From Fragum whitleyi (Eukaryota > Mollusca > Bivalvia > Cardiida > Cardiidae), in contig OX411543.1 in the NCBI GenBank assembly GCA_948146395.1, forward strand, positions 56,225,689 to 56,289,688: DNA of 64,000 nt. The letters run 5' to 3'. A program made the position numbers and the translations under genes. The notes under the pieces are model-generated. The model was not told where the DNA came from, searched no databases, and worked only from the letters and a program-made list of their open reading frames with translations. Below, piece by piece: positions 34,491 to 44,847 of this stretch (the first letter of the stretch is position 1; each line of letters starts with the position of its first letter).

Positions 34491-35169
34491 ATTGGTTCGA
34501 AGACCAATTTTTTTGGAACGCTTCTAAAAAATACACAAGCTAGAATCAGTAAACTTAACAGGTGAATCAATTTCCTTGTGGAAAAGTGCAGTTCAAATTA
34601 AAGAACCATAACTCATCATGTTTTTTAGTTTATTCCCATTTATGAATTTATAATTTGATTTTGTCTGAAGCTAGAATATTAAAAAAAAATCACCAATGAA
34701 TAGGTCTTATTGAGTAATAAATCAGTGCCCAAGAACTGTAACTCTACGTATTTATTTTTATTTAGTTATTTCCCTTTATTAATTGATAAAGAATATGCAA
34801 TCAACCTGCTCTTATGTGGGGTATAAATGTTTTACAATCATCTCTTGTTTTTACTTTAAGTTTAAAAGATTTGATGTTGTATTCAAGATAGTGCACAGCT
34901 ATTTTACAGGAAAGTCATAACTTTGCACTGTCAAAAGTTTATAAGATTTGTAAAGTTTTAGTTTTTGAATTCTTGCAGTGAGAGAGGAATTTTAAATGTT
35001 GTTGTATGATTATTTTAGTGTCTGTATCATCTTGTTCTATATTCAGCTATTATATGTGTTAAAGTTTTTTAAACTTTAGGAAAATATCTTTCTGTTACTA
35101 TTCATTGGAATCATTTCTTTGAGAATTAATGATTTTATTTTTGCATTGACCTAGTATGCAAAGACTGTT
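34491..35169. other. Intron, nothing recognised
   Basis: AT-rich, with weak repeat-like phrases ('gtaactctacgtattta', 'ggggtataaatgttttacaa'). Confidence 0.35.
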
Positions 35170-35850
35170 TTTAGCTCACCTGCTCAAGCTGAGGTTATGT
35201 GACCATCTTTTTTCTGTCATCTGTGGTGTCTTGGAAGTCCTCAACAATTCTTAAACATCCTCTCCTCAGTAATCAATGGAAGGATTTCAACTTAATTTGG
35301 TGGAAATCTTTCTTTGGTTACCCTTCTCATAAACTTTTGGTGAAAATTTGACTGACTCCTAAATATGGAATTGACAGGGTGAGACAGTGTATGGCCCCAA
35401 AATCTTTAATATCTTTTCCTTAGTAACCATTGGCAGATATCAATCAAACTTGGAAGAAATATTCCCTACGAGACTCTTCTCAAAGCCTCTTTGTGAAAAT
35501 TCTATTGACCCTCCAAATATGGGTGTTGCAGGGAGAAGCTGTTTCTGACTTTGAAATCTTACAACAGCTTCTGCTCTCAAATCAGTGTGCCAATTCAACC
35601 AAATTAATATATAGAGTGAATTGTCCTTGGCGAATCTTCTTTAAACTAGTCCTTTTCTCAGTATGAAATATGTGGACAACATCTCCTAAACCATTTTCAA
35701 TGAAAATTTTCCAGAATATTCCTTTGGTCATCTATCGGTATTTGAAATTCTTTGGGACATTCTGATATAGCCATGAATATGGGCATGGGCATGGCAATGA
35801 CTTATGAAAGTTTCCTGACATTAATAACTAGTCATTTTGATGCTATTTTT
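35170..35850 (+). repeat. Decayed HINE element, AGCTCACCTG family
   Basis: Starts TTTTTAGCTCACCTGCTCAA with GCTGAGGTTATGTGACC, then about three diverged units ('cctcctaaa'-type phrases, 'caatcaaacttggaagaaat'). No recognisable 3' hairpin or CTCTTGTT, so the end is truncated or decayed. Confidence 0.5.
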
Positions 35851-37399
35851 CTGCTGTCATGAATGTGTAAGTGAAAAGACAATTTAAAAAAGATGTATCA
35901 AGAAAGATTTCACAACACATAAAGTATTAGGCTGCTTTCCAAGAACATATGGATGGTTCAGTTCTAATCAGTTATAACTGCTTCACACAGAGGCATTGAT
36001 GTGTAAAGTGGGATATCATTTCTAACCATTTCACAAACCTTTTTGTCCTGAATGCTGAGCAGGTTGCACTCAAGGAGTTTTCTCTTCTTATTTTGTTGCT
36101 TGAATCAGGACATGACAAATTGTGTTTAATCATTTTATTACTTCAATTAGGAATTAATAACCCAGGAATTTCATGATTTTCTGTCAAAATTGAGCATTCA
36201 TTGTGTTAATTAAGTGCTATAATTAGAGTTTAAGAAATTTAATTAGTCTGCGTTTAATAACTGCTTGCTGTCCTTGACATTCCATGCCCTTCTCTGATTA
36301 GTCTGTGATGTTGCCCTCTAATTTATTATTAGTGTTGTTTTCTGCTCAGATGTCATTGTCTTGTCTTTCAGTTGGTTAGACATACAGTTTGAAATTGTGT
36401 TTACTGATTATCTGTTGTCTTAAATTAGGGATAAAAGACTTTGAAAATATTCGTTAGCCTGTTTTTCAATGTTTTTTTACTGGACTTGACAGTACATGTA
36501 TATGCTTAGCCTGGATACTTGTCCTCTAAATTACCAATAAATTAAGAAGGGTACTAAGGAATAATGAGAAATTTATTTTGTCCACTTTTAAGTATTGCTT
36601 GCTCAGGCTTTGACATCAGGTGTTTGCTTAGTCTCTCTGTAATTATTATACCCTTAATTATCTAATGTTGGTTTGAAGGAGTCATCTTGACAAATAGTTG
36701 TTACATCAGATGGTTTGAAATTGTCAATAATTTTGTGCCCCTCACATAATATTACCTATAATTGTGTTAAAAAAAATTTAGATAAAATACTTGAATAAGT
36801 GGTCAAAAAGCATTTTATAGTCTGGCTTTGAAATATTGCTTGGTAGCCTTGACAGTAAATGCCTTTCTTTGATCAGTCTGTGAGTTGACTTCTCAAACAT
36901 TATTTGGAGATGTATGAGTCAGCTTTGCAGTCTCTCCATTGGTTGAATGGTAGTTTCCTTTATTATGTGGATCGGTTAGGGATGTGGATCACTTTCAGTG
37001 GTAGTCCTTTTAGTACAAGGGTGCTTTTATTCACATACAAATTCTATGACATTGATTAACAATACTATAATGTTTGTAGCTCAACTAACCTAATTCCACA
37101 AGAGCATTGTTTCTCTGTCTGACTGACTACTCATTCATGCAAACATACAAACTAACTAACCATTAGATTTAAAACTCTTTAAATAAAAATTAATTCCTAC
37201 TAAAACTTAGTTTTCAGAAGAAAATGATAAACCAATAGTAAAACTCATGCTCTAGTATGTTGATTGATTTCACTTACAATTAATAGAATCTAGTTGCTGC
37301 AAAAACATCATTTAAGAATCTTTATTTTGGAAAATGATGCTAAGCCTGATAGGCCTAATGTTTTGCACCGTCAAAGGTGGACTTAGATTTGTATCATTT
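35851..37399. other. Intron; diverged short repeats, no gene
   Basis: Phrases of the type 'ttgacattccatgcccttctctgattagtctg' recur loosely at 36270, 36490, 36610 and 36860, suggesting an old tandem array of roughly 200-bp units. No coding signal. Confidence 0.35.
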
Positions 37400-38575
37400 T
37401 TAAATGCCACTGAAGGTGGACGTATATTGGTATCATCTTCTCCGTCTGTCCTGATGTCAGTGCATATGTATGTACATCAGTATGTTACAATCTTGTGAAA
37501 GCAACTCCTCTTTCATTTATGAACCAATTTGGATGAAAAAAATGTTCATAGGCACCGGTCCTTGCTAATGTTTGTGTACTTTTTTTTAAATTTTAGCTTC
37601 ATCATGGAAAAAGGAGCCATATTGTAAATTTTTGTGACCGCAACTCCTCCCTCATTTATCAACTGATTTGGATGAAACTTTCACAGAATGTTCATTGTCA
37701 CCAGACCTTGCACATTATGTTGCATTTTGGCCCTGTCATGGAAAAAGGGGTCTTCATGTAAAAATTCTTGTGAACACAACTCCTCCCTCATTTATAGACC
37801 GATTTGGATGAAACTTAAACAAAGTGTTCCTAGTCACCTGACCTTGCACATACTGTTGCAGTTTTGTAAATTTTAGCTTTGTCTTGGAAAAAGGGGCCTT
37901 CATTTCAAATTTATTTTGAACACAACTCCTCCCTCATTTATTAACCGTTTTTTTATAACACTTTAATAAAATGTTTGTAGTCACATGAATTTACACATAT
38001 TGTTACAGTTTGGTGAAGTTTTGTAGCGTCATGGAAAGGAAAAGGGGGGCCTTCTTGTAAAAAATCTTGTGAAAGCCACTCCTCCCTCATTTATGGACGA
38101 AACTTTGGATGAAACTTTCACAAAATGTTCCTAGTCACCCAACCTTGCCCACATTGTCTTTGTTTGTTGAAATGCAGCTGTGTCATGGAATAAGTGGCCT
38201 TTTTTTTCAAATCTATTTTGTACACAACTCCTCCGTCAGTTATCGACTGATATTAATGAAACTTTCACGTGATGTTCCTTGTCACCTGACCTTGTGTATA
38301 TTGTTTAGGTTTGGTTAAATTTAGCCACTTCATGGAAAACGAAACATGTGCATATTGTCCTGATTAAGTGAACTATTCCATTTCAAAAGTTGCCTCATTG
38401 TAAAACTGAAAGGAAACAATTCTCCATTTAAGAATTGACTTGGTTGATACTTTAAAATGGGTAATCTTCATCTTGTGAACTGGAGCATTCTTATGATGCA
38501 CCATCAAAGTAAAGGGGGCTTTCATTTAAATGATAATCCTTGTGGCCATGTATCTTGTGTCAACAGCACCCTTGT
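37400..38575 (+). repeat. HINE element related to the ACGCCGG family, about 150-bp units
   Basis: Begins in a T-run with 'ggtggacgtatattggtatc' and 'atcttctccgtctgtcc', the same lead as at 18930. Units contain 'aactcctccctcatttat', 'tttggatgaaactttcaca' and 'gtcatggaaaaaggggcc'. It ends near 'gtcaacagcacccttgttgt', a decayed CTTGTT end. A further partial unit runs to about 38760. Confidence 0.65.
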
Positions 38576-38837
38576 TGTCTGTCTGTCCTGACATCAGTGT
38601 ATACATGTACTTCAGTAAGTCCATCTACATCTTTTGAATACAACTCCTCCAACATTTATGGATGGACTTGGATGAAATTTTTACACAATGTGCCTCGTCG
38701 CCTGATCTTGCTCTTTTCGTATACAGAATAACCATGGCTCTCTATCTATCATTTGTCATTTTTTGTACACCTTCCATATTATATGCCATAATATTTAAGT
38801 TGTATAGTATTATTTTTTCGACCTTAATATGAAATAT

Positions 38838-39103
38838 TATGACTGCCTCGGTGGCCTAGTGGTAAATGCACCCGACCCGTGACCTGGAGGTCCGTGGTAC
38901 AAGCCCAACTGTCGCCAGGGTGTGTTTCTGGGCAAAACACTAAATAGCCAGCCCCAGTTCACCCAGCTGTAAAATTGGATAGCAGTGGGTTTAAACCACT
39001 GCCTCTCTCTCAGGGACGTGAAAACACCAGGATTGAGTGTTCGAGAGCGATTCAATAAGCTTAAGCTTTCGTTGCAAACGAACTGAAATAAATTAGTATA
39101 GAC
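38838..39103 (+). mobile_element. Second tRNA-derived SINE type with perfect 13-bp duplication
   Basis: Head GCCTCGGTGGCCTAGTGGTA with A box TGGCCTAGTGG and a degenerate B-box region, then 'tctgggcaaaacacta', 'acccagctgtaaaattgg' and 'tcagggacgtgaaaaca', ending in an AT tail. TAATATGAAATAT flanks it exactly (38825-38837 and 39104-39116). The body differs from the other SINEs here. A - strand ORF across it is spurious. Confidence 0.88.
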
Positions 39104-39116
39104 TAATATGAAATAT

Positions 39117-39338
39117 GAGCCTGTGTGTGACATTTCCAACTATTTCATGTGTGCACAAAATTGAGACTCAGATCAGTCTGTGTAGCTGCACAACTCAACC
39201 ACTAAATAGATGGCTATGGACTTGAAATCTTTTTTCAGGACCAAAAATTTATGGAAATGCATTGTGTGAGTGTCCAGGCTACTCAACATCTTTCTATCAC
39301 ATGGGCATGAAATTGTTGGAAATGTCACACACAGGTTC
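39117..39338. repeat. MITE, GAGCCTGTGTG family, 222 bp
   Basis: GAGCCTGTGTGTGACATTTC at the left; GAAATTGTTGGAAATGTCAC plus ACACAGGTTC at the right. About 30-bp terminal inverted repeats. It starts at the very base after the SINE's right target duplication. Confidence 0.8.
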
Positions 39339-39409
39339 CTATTCATATGACTTTAAGTGATAATTCTTACTTGTTTTTGCACATGCTTTCAAAGGAATAA
39401 GTTACAAAT

Positions 39410-39623
39410 GAGCCTGTGAGTGAGATTTCCGACAATTTCATGTATGTACATAGCAAAGACTCTGACCAGCCTGTGCATCCGCACCGTTTAGTAGATAGAT
39501 AAGGTCTCAAAGATCTTGTACACCACCAGGTACTTTTTATATTTACAGTTTGTGGCTGTCTATGCTGCTCAATGTTTGCACATCAGGCACATTTCAAATT
39601 GTTGGAAATGTCATGCACAGGCT
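39410..39623. repeat. MITE, GAGCCTGTGTG family, 214 bp
   Basis: GAGCCTGTGAGTGAGATTTC at the left; AAATTGTTGGAAATGTCATG plus CACAGGCT at the right. Seventy bases from the previous copy, in the same orientation. Confidence 0.75.
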
Positions 39624-39736
39624 GAAATGGTATTGAGTGCTATATATAATTTGAACATCGATAAGATATGTCAATTATTGATTTGAGGGTTGTTGTTTTT
39701 TTTCCCCAAGTTCCCCAGGTTCAAGTTTATGTCAAA

Positions 39737-39992
39737 AGCTGCAGTCATAGCGCAGTTGCTAGCACGTAGGAATGTCAATCTAGAGGTCCTGGGTTCGATC
39801 CCCAAAGTCGGCACTCATTCTTTTCCAATATTGTCTCTCACCAATGGGTTGATAATTGTAGACCTATGTAAGATAGCAGCTGGGGGCTAGGAAAGGATGT
39901 GATTGTTGTACTGGTAAGAGAAATACCAGGAATCCATTGTTAGGTGCTCCAGTCTCTGCTATAGAACTGAAAAGATGTTGAAAGCTGGGCTC
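39737..39992 (+). mobile_element. tRNA-derived SINE
   Basis: Head GCAGTCATAGCGCAGTTGCT, B box GGGTTCGATCCCC, body 'gaaataccaggaatccattg', 'ttaggtgctccagt' and 'gatgttgaaagc'. Diverged 3' tail and no clear target duplication. Confidence 0.85.
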
Positions 39993-40017
39993 TGCATTCC
40001 AATTATTGAATTTGATG

Positions 40018-40205
40018 TAATTTTCCTCTAAACCATCATTTATATGATTTTTCAGAGGAAATTTACCTCAAATTATGGAGAAAAGGGCCTAAAAGACAAT
40101 TTTAATGATTTTTATTTATCAGAAAATGCATAATAAAGAAAAGCTCCCTGACCATGTTAAGTATAGCTCCTGGGAGCATTATTAGGAGAAATATGGTACA
40201 TAATT
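40018..40205. repeat. Interspersed repeat F, copy 3
   Basis: 'gaggaaatttacctcaaatt', 'aaagctccctgaccatgtta' and 'tagctcctgggagcatt' match 23245-23645 and 10230-10625 in the opposite orientation. Confidence 0.55.
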
Positions 40206-40215
40206 TATCTTAAGT

Positions 40216-40262
40216 TATCTAAGAGGAGACTCAGGTGAGCAACATCGACCATTATGATCCTG
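40216..40262 (+). repeat. Solo HINE 3' end
   Basis: GAGACTCAGGTGAGCAACAT with 'gaccattatgatcctgtc' resembles the AGGTGAGCGA end plus hairpin of the AGCTCACCTGAGC family, with no array in front of it. Confidence 0.5.
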
Positions 40263-40269
40263 TCGACCT

Positions 40270-40777
40270 TATTATCCCCCGCCGTTTTCGGCGAGGGGAT
40301 AAAGTAATGCTCTCCGTCTGTCATTCCGATTCCGTCATTCCGTCCTACCGTCACTAAACTTGTCCGGAGCAGATCTCCTAAAGTATAATAGCTATCAACT
40401 TGAAACTATATGGGTGGATAGATCTCATGGAGGAGAAGTGCAGTGCACAAGAACTACAACTCTGGCTTGCATAATTTTGGAGTTATTGCCCTTTGTTATT
40501 TTTAAGACTTAGATTTTGTCCGGAGCATATCTCCTAAAGTATTTTAGCTATCAACTTGAAACTTTATGGGTGGATAGATCTCATGGAAGAGGAGTGCAGT
40601 GCACAAGAACTATAACTCTGGCTTGCATAATTTTGGAGTTATTGCCCTTTGTTATTTTAAAGACTTAGATTTTGTAGGGGCTTAATTTCTTAAAGTAGAA
40701 CCCTTAATCTATTAGGTTTCAGTTTAGTATCAAGCTTTCTCGGCGGGGGATGGCCATGTCTGACATGGCTCTTGTTT
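40270..40777 (+). repeat. HINE element, ATCCCCCGCCG family, short copy
   Basis: ATTATCCCCCGCCGTTTTCG start, 'attccgtcctaccgtc', two units plus a partial one, then CGGCGGGGGAT, hairpin GCCATG-TCTGA-CATGGC and CTCTTGTTT. Same family as 24061-25366 but with fewer units. Confidence 0.88.
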
Positions 40778-41470
40778 GATTTGAATTAGAAAGAAGATAC
40801 TTAATCAGCCATAATATGACATAATTTACCAAACTACCATGGACGCTGCATGCCTCAAGGGATTTCATGTTGAATAAAATATCTAACTTTTGAATCCTCG
40901 GTTATTGAACTATTTCAAAAGAATTGTATTTCCAGTTGTGTTGTGAAAATTATTTTCAATGAAAACCAGACTTCTATTTCATATAAGTTATATTGTAAAC
41001 CAAGCTTTGGCAGATGTTACCAAGACTTAGATCAACTTTCACAGATGTGGAGTCTGATCTTTAGCCTAGCCTGTCTGCTTTCTACTGATTTTTTGTGTAA
41101 AAATAAATTGAGTCGTATTGGTTGAAGTTGGCAAATTGTAATTATCAAAACCTGAATTTTGCAAACTAAGCATTTTATGCAATGGCACTATACACACATT
41201 CTTGTTGATTATGTTTATGCATGTTAACGCTTTGCATAACCATTTGCCTAGCCTTTATGAGTGTTTGCCCCTATTTTTGAATATTTTTAAATTAGATTGT
41301 TGTATAACCAACATGATTCAAAAGCATGTTAAGATCATTTTACACTCATCATGTGTCACAAATTTGTAAGTTAGAATTGATAACCTCTCTAAGTTAGAAT
41401 TGATAACCTCTCATAAAGGCATGGCTATAAGTATAATTGTAACTATCTTATTCTGCGTTATTAATGAACT
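40778..41470. other. Intron, nothing recognised
   Basis: AT-rich intron; a 23-bp direct repeat 'taagttagaattgataacct' lies at about 41368-41410. No exon with suitable phase. Confidence 0.4.
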
Positions 41471-41821
41471 GGCAGGGCGTGGCTTAGCCATGACAAAATT
41501 AGATGAGTTTACTTTTCAATACTTTGGGTTCTTTTCATAAGTTAGTAGGCAATTACCATTAACGCGTCCAAATAACAATATCCTTAAACCTTAAGGATCC
41601 ACGTGCTTAGAGAGGGTGAACACATTTCATTGTTTGGTTACAAAAGACTCGTAACTTCAGCTTAAACAAGCTGAAGTTACGAGGATTTAGCTACCAACCG
41701 ACAATTGAATGTCTCAAGTTAGTTATATTGACTCTCCGTAGAAGTAAGTAATTTAAGATAAAAATTGTTTTACCTTAACCTTAAGTGCAACGAACCAATA
41801 GCTAGGCTCCGCCCTGCCAGG
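41471..41821. repeat. Long foldback element, about 350 bp
   Basis: Outer arms CTGGCAGGGCG and CGCCCTGCCAG; inner perfect arms CGTAACTTCAGC/GCTGAAGTTACG around TTAAACAA (centre about 41667). Intermediate arms (TTGTTTGGTTAC; GTAGCTAAAT-side) match imperfectly. The whole segment can fold on itself. It sits 65 bp upstream of the terminal exon's acceptor. Confidence 0.75.
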
Positions 41822-41885
41822 GCATTTATCATGGATAATACTCTTGCTTTAGATTTATTTCTGTTTTCTTTCTCTCTCTTTACAG

Positions 41886-42069
41886 ACGTGCCTCTCTCCC
41901 AAAGCCAATCCTATCTGTGAGTCCACCTAAAATAACAAGCAAGGTGATAGGGGACCTGTTGAAGACGACGCCCACTTCTTCTGTGACGTCACCTTTGACA
42001 TCAGTGACGTCACCTTTGACCCCTGACACGCCTCCTCCAATTCCATCCTCTGCACTGCCTGATAGTTAG
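41886..42069 (+). CDS. Terminal coding exon h of unrecognised gene
   Basis: Follows an excellent acceptor (TTTCTTTCTCTCTCTTTACAG). The first A completes Glu with GA from 33381; 60 residues follow and a TAG stop. The tail is Pro/Ser/Thr-rich and probably disordered: RASLPKPILSVSPPKITSKV, then VIGDLLKTTPTS and two SVTSPLT repeats before PDTPPPIPSS. The repeat is a near-perfect 21-bp tandem duplication (41981-42022), each copy holding GTGACGTCAC. With the other exons the reconstructed C-terminal part of the protein is 429 residues. Several TP/SP sites could be phosphorylated (inference). Confidence 0.75.
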
Positions 42070-42600
42070 TGACCTTAATTTGCACCTTGAACTTTGACCT
42101 AGTAGCATGCAGGTGAAACTTGTATTCAGGAATGGTCGTAGTTCTAGTTATTTGTTGTTTGAAAATGTTATGATTTTGTTATTTCTGGTAAATTTGTGAA
42201 TCAAGACTAATGTTGAGTTATGGCTTTGATATTAATGAATTAACACTCAAAAAGTTATTCCATGAAAACATGTAGATAAAGTTGAGTCCAAAATATGTGA
42301 TTAATACTTATTTTGAAATTTCAACAACCATACAGGTGGAATTCTTCAGAAATACCACAACTTCAGTAAGAAAGATATTTGACTGTCAATCTAGAGGTCA
42401 TGGGTTTGATCCAAGACTGCGGCGCTCATATCAGGAATCGATTGTTCAGTGCTCCAGCCGCTATATAACTGAAAAAATGTTGAAAGCGGAATATAACTCG
42501 ATACAATTAATCAATAAGTAAGAAAGATATTGAAATTTCAATATGAAGCAAAAGACCATTTAATTCATTGACAAATAAATCATGATTAGCTTTACAATAG
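42070..42600 (+). other. Likely 3' UTR with AATAAA signal and a SINE
   Basis: Sequence after the stop is AT-rich and non-coding. The first AATAAA seen is at 42574-42579, downstream of the SINE at 42380-42516, so the SINE may be transcribed in the 3' UTR. The true cleavage site is not determinable from sequence alone. Confidence 0.45.
42380..42516 (+). mobile_element. Truncated, internally deleted SINE with perfect 15-bp duplication
   Basis: Starts in the tRNA head ('gactgtcaatctagaggtca'), jumps from 'gcggcgctcat' to 'atcaggaatcg', losing about 120 bp of body, and ends 'atgttgaaagcggaatataa' plus tail. AGTAAGAAAGATATT flanks it exactly at 42365-42379 and 42517-42531. Confidence 0.9.
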
Positions 42601-43280
42601 AAATTATTTTTACAGAGGCATAGTAGTAAAGATTTAGTTAATAGCGGTAAATATAATATGATTGATTAATTTTGACATTCACTCATTGCAGATACAGCAC
42701 ATAAATTTGGACATAATTATTATATCATTAATTAATGTTCCCATTCACAATTATGAAATCATTGATCAATGCTCACATATGCACATTAAAATGAACATAG
42801 AAGTTAAAATTTGATAGTAATTGAGCCTTTATATAGGACATTTTCAACAAATTGACAAATTCGCAGAAGGCAAACATGAAGCATCCTAGATGGCCACACA
42901 TTGCAAATAGAAGATTGCCTGACTGTCTTCAGACATTTTGAGATACATGTATAACTAATTATTAAGCACTGAAAGATTCTGGTCAAGCTGTGTAGATGCA
43001 CAGACCGACCAAATTCTGTGCTTTACACACATTTGAAATTGTTAGAATGTCAGGCACTGCCTCAATTGTCTTATCATGAATGTTCACATGTTACAGAAAC
43101 ATAGCAGTAAAACATTTTGTAATGATTTTCATATCATGAATGTTCACATTATAGAAACAAAGCAGTAAACTTTTGGTAAAAAATTGTAAATATCTTTGTT
43201 GAAAGTTCACACTCATACATTACAGAAACATAGCAAAAAAAATTTAGTAATGATTATTTTATCATTGACCAATTATTAAA
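42590..43280. repeat. Diverged tandem units interrupted by a MITE
   Basis: 'ttacagaaacatagcagtaa' and 'atcatgaatgttcacat' recur near 42612, 43090, 43150 and 43222 with spacing of about 65-75 bp after removing the MITE at 42823-43064. The array is old and irregular. Confidence 0.45.
42823..43064. repeat. MITE, GAGCCT family, diverged
   Basis: Left 'attgagcctttatatagg' with 'cattttcaacaaattgaca'; right 'atttgaaattgttagaatgt' with 'caggcactgcctcaatt'. The ends correspond to those at 39117-39338. Confidence 0.6.
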
Positions 43281-43808
43281 GAGGATCTCCAATTGTAGTG
43301 AAGTGAATGATAGTTGAGTGTTAAGGTTAATCAACATAATGTAACTGACCAATAGATTATTTCTCTAATCTGCCTTCCTGTATGAGGTGCCTCCATGGCG
43401 CCCTTGTTTCCATATATGGAAAAATAATTGTCAGAGCACCACTCCCTCTTGACACAATTTTCTGGTTCATTCATAATTATTGATTGACCCCACCTTGCAG
43501 ACATCATTTAGTAAATCAATTTGTCCTGTTGTAGAAGCCATCCCACATCACTGTCTGTAATAAGGAAACACATTCTGTACTTTATCATCTTTCAGGGCTT
43601 TAATCATAGTTTTGATATAGAATATAAACAAATCATATTTTTAGTAACTCAATGTACCATACACTTACTTTTTTTTTATAATGAAATTGATGTGAAAATG
43701 AACCTTAGGAAAATATATATATATTTTTTTTACAATATCACAAATTTCACAATATACATGATGTTGCAAAAGAGTTAACTTATTTACTATACATCTGTAA
43801 CTGCACCA
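43281..43808. other. No gene seen
   Basis: AT-rich. A solo CTTGTTT end ('ccatggcgcccttgtttcc') at 43393-43411 may be the remnant of a HINE element. A short A/T-rich ORF here lacks any supporting signal. Confidence 0.35.
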
Positions 43809-44110
43809 TTTTTAGATCAGCTGTTTTAGAATAAAAAATGTTTTGTAATTACCCTTGCTTTGTTCACATCCGCTTTGGCCTAGGCATTGGTATATACTTG
43901 ACAAACTTCAACCTTGTAATATCTCTGTTGTTATTGAAGATATTTTCATAAAACTTGGCATGTGTGTTCACCATCACAAGAGCTATCCAGACTATCTAAA
44001 AGGATAACTCTGAAAGCATTCTTGTAAGAGTAATGTCCCCTTTTCAAATGGATTTTTGGCATTATCCAGCACTGCAGCTGAGCCTTGGAACGCAGAAGCA
44101 GTCCTCTTAT
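43809..44110 (+). repeat. Short HINE element, AGATCAGCTG family
   Basis: T-run with AGATCAGCTGTTTTAGAATA, 'ttcaaccttgtaatatctct', one unit, then CAGCTGAGCCT, a short stem and CTCTTATT. One-unit relative of 15359-15660. Confidence 0.6.
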
Positions 44111-44478
44111 TAGCTCACCAGGTCCTGAGCACAAAATACACAGGTTTAGCTTTTTTTTTACTGGATTTTATTCAGTTTGCCTTTTGAAAAATTTTCTCAG
44201 AATATGTCAATAATTCTTCTAAATACTTTTTGCCAAATCACAAGACCAAAATTTCCACCATACTAGCTAAATTCATCATAGTATGATCATCAATACTGAC
44301 AATAATGGGAAAATGGGCCTTTAGGAAAATTTTCTTATTAACACAACTCCTCCTTCATTTATGGATGAATTTTCATGAAACTTTTTTCGTATCATATCTT
44401 GCTAAGCCCTATCAACACATAGGCTTTACAAAGAGTCAGAAGAGAAGTCTCAGGCCCTAAAGGGTCCCTTGTCTTTGC
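44109..44478 (+). repeat. Decayed HINE element abutting the previous one
   Basis: TTAGCTCACCAGGTCCTGAG start, two diverged units ('cacaactcctccttcattta', 'tggatgaattttcatgaaac'), and an end with GGCCCTAAAGGGTCC hairpin and CTTGTCTT. It begins within the CTCTTATT end of the previous element. Confidence 0.5.
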
Positions 44479-44766
44479 TAGTGTTTCTGTATTTTAAGAT
44501 TTCAATTATAAATATATTAAATTCTCTCTATATTTGATATTTCCATATAAAGGAAAGAATCACAATGATTGATGGCTTTCCTCTTGTGGCAAATAAGTTG
44601 TTACATAATAATTTGTCAGCAGGTTGTTTCCTATGAATGGACACAGCCTGATACCATCATCTATATCCGGTAAACGGAAAATTGATCCTGTCCTTAAACT
44701 GAATGACTTATGCATTGATTAGTTGAGTCCCTAGCTTTCATGCTGAGCACATTGTACCTATATCAA

Positions 44767-44847
44767 TGGCTCAGTGGGAAACAGTTGTAACTGCCTATAA
44801 ACATATAGGCAGTTACAACTGTTTTACAACTGTTTTGCACTGAGTTA
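44767..44847. repeat. Foldback MITE (GGCTCAGTGGGAAACAG family)
   Basis: GGCTCAGTGGGAAACAGTTG with TAACTGCCTATA on the left; TATAGGCAGTTACAACTG on the right. There is an extra 'ttttacaactg' duplication before TTTTGCACTGAG. Confidence 0.8.

Noticed and set aside
38837..39139. 100-residue - strand ORF
   Set aside because: It is the antisense of a SINE with exact target duplications.
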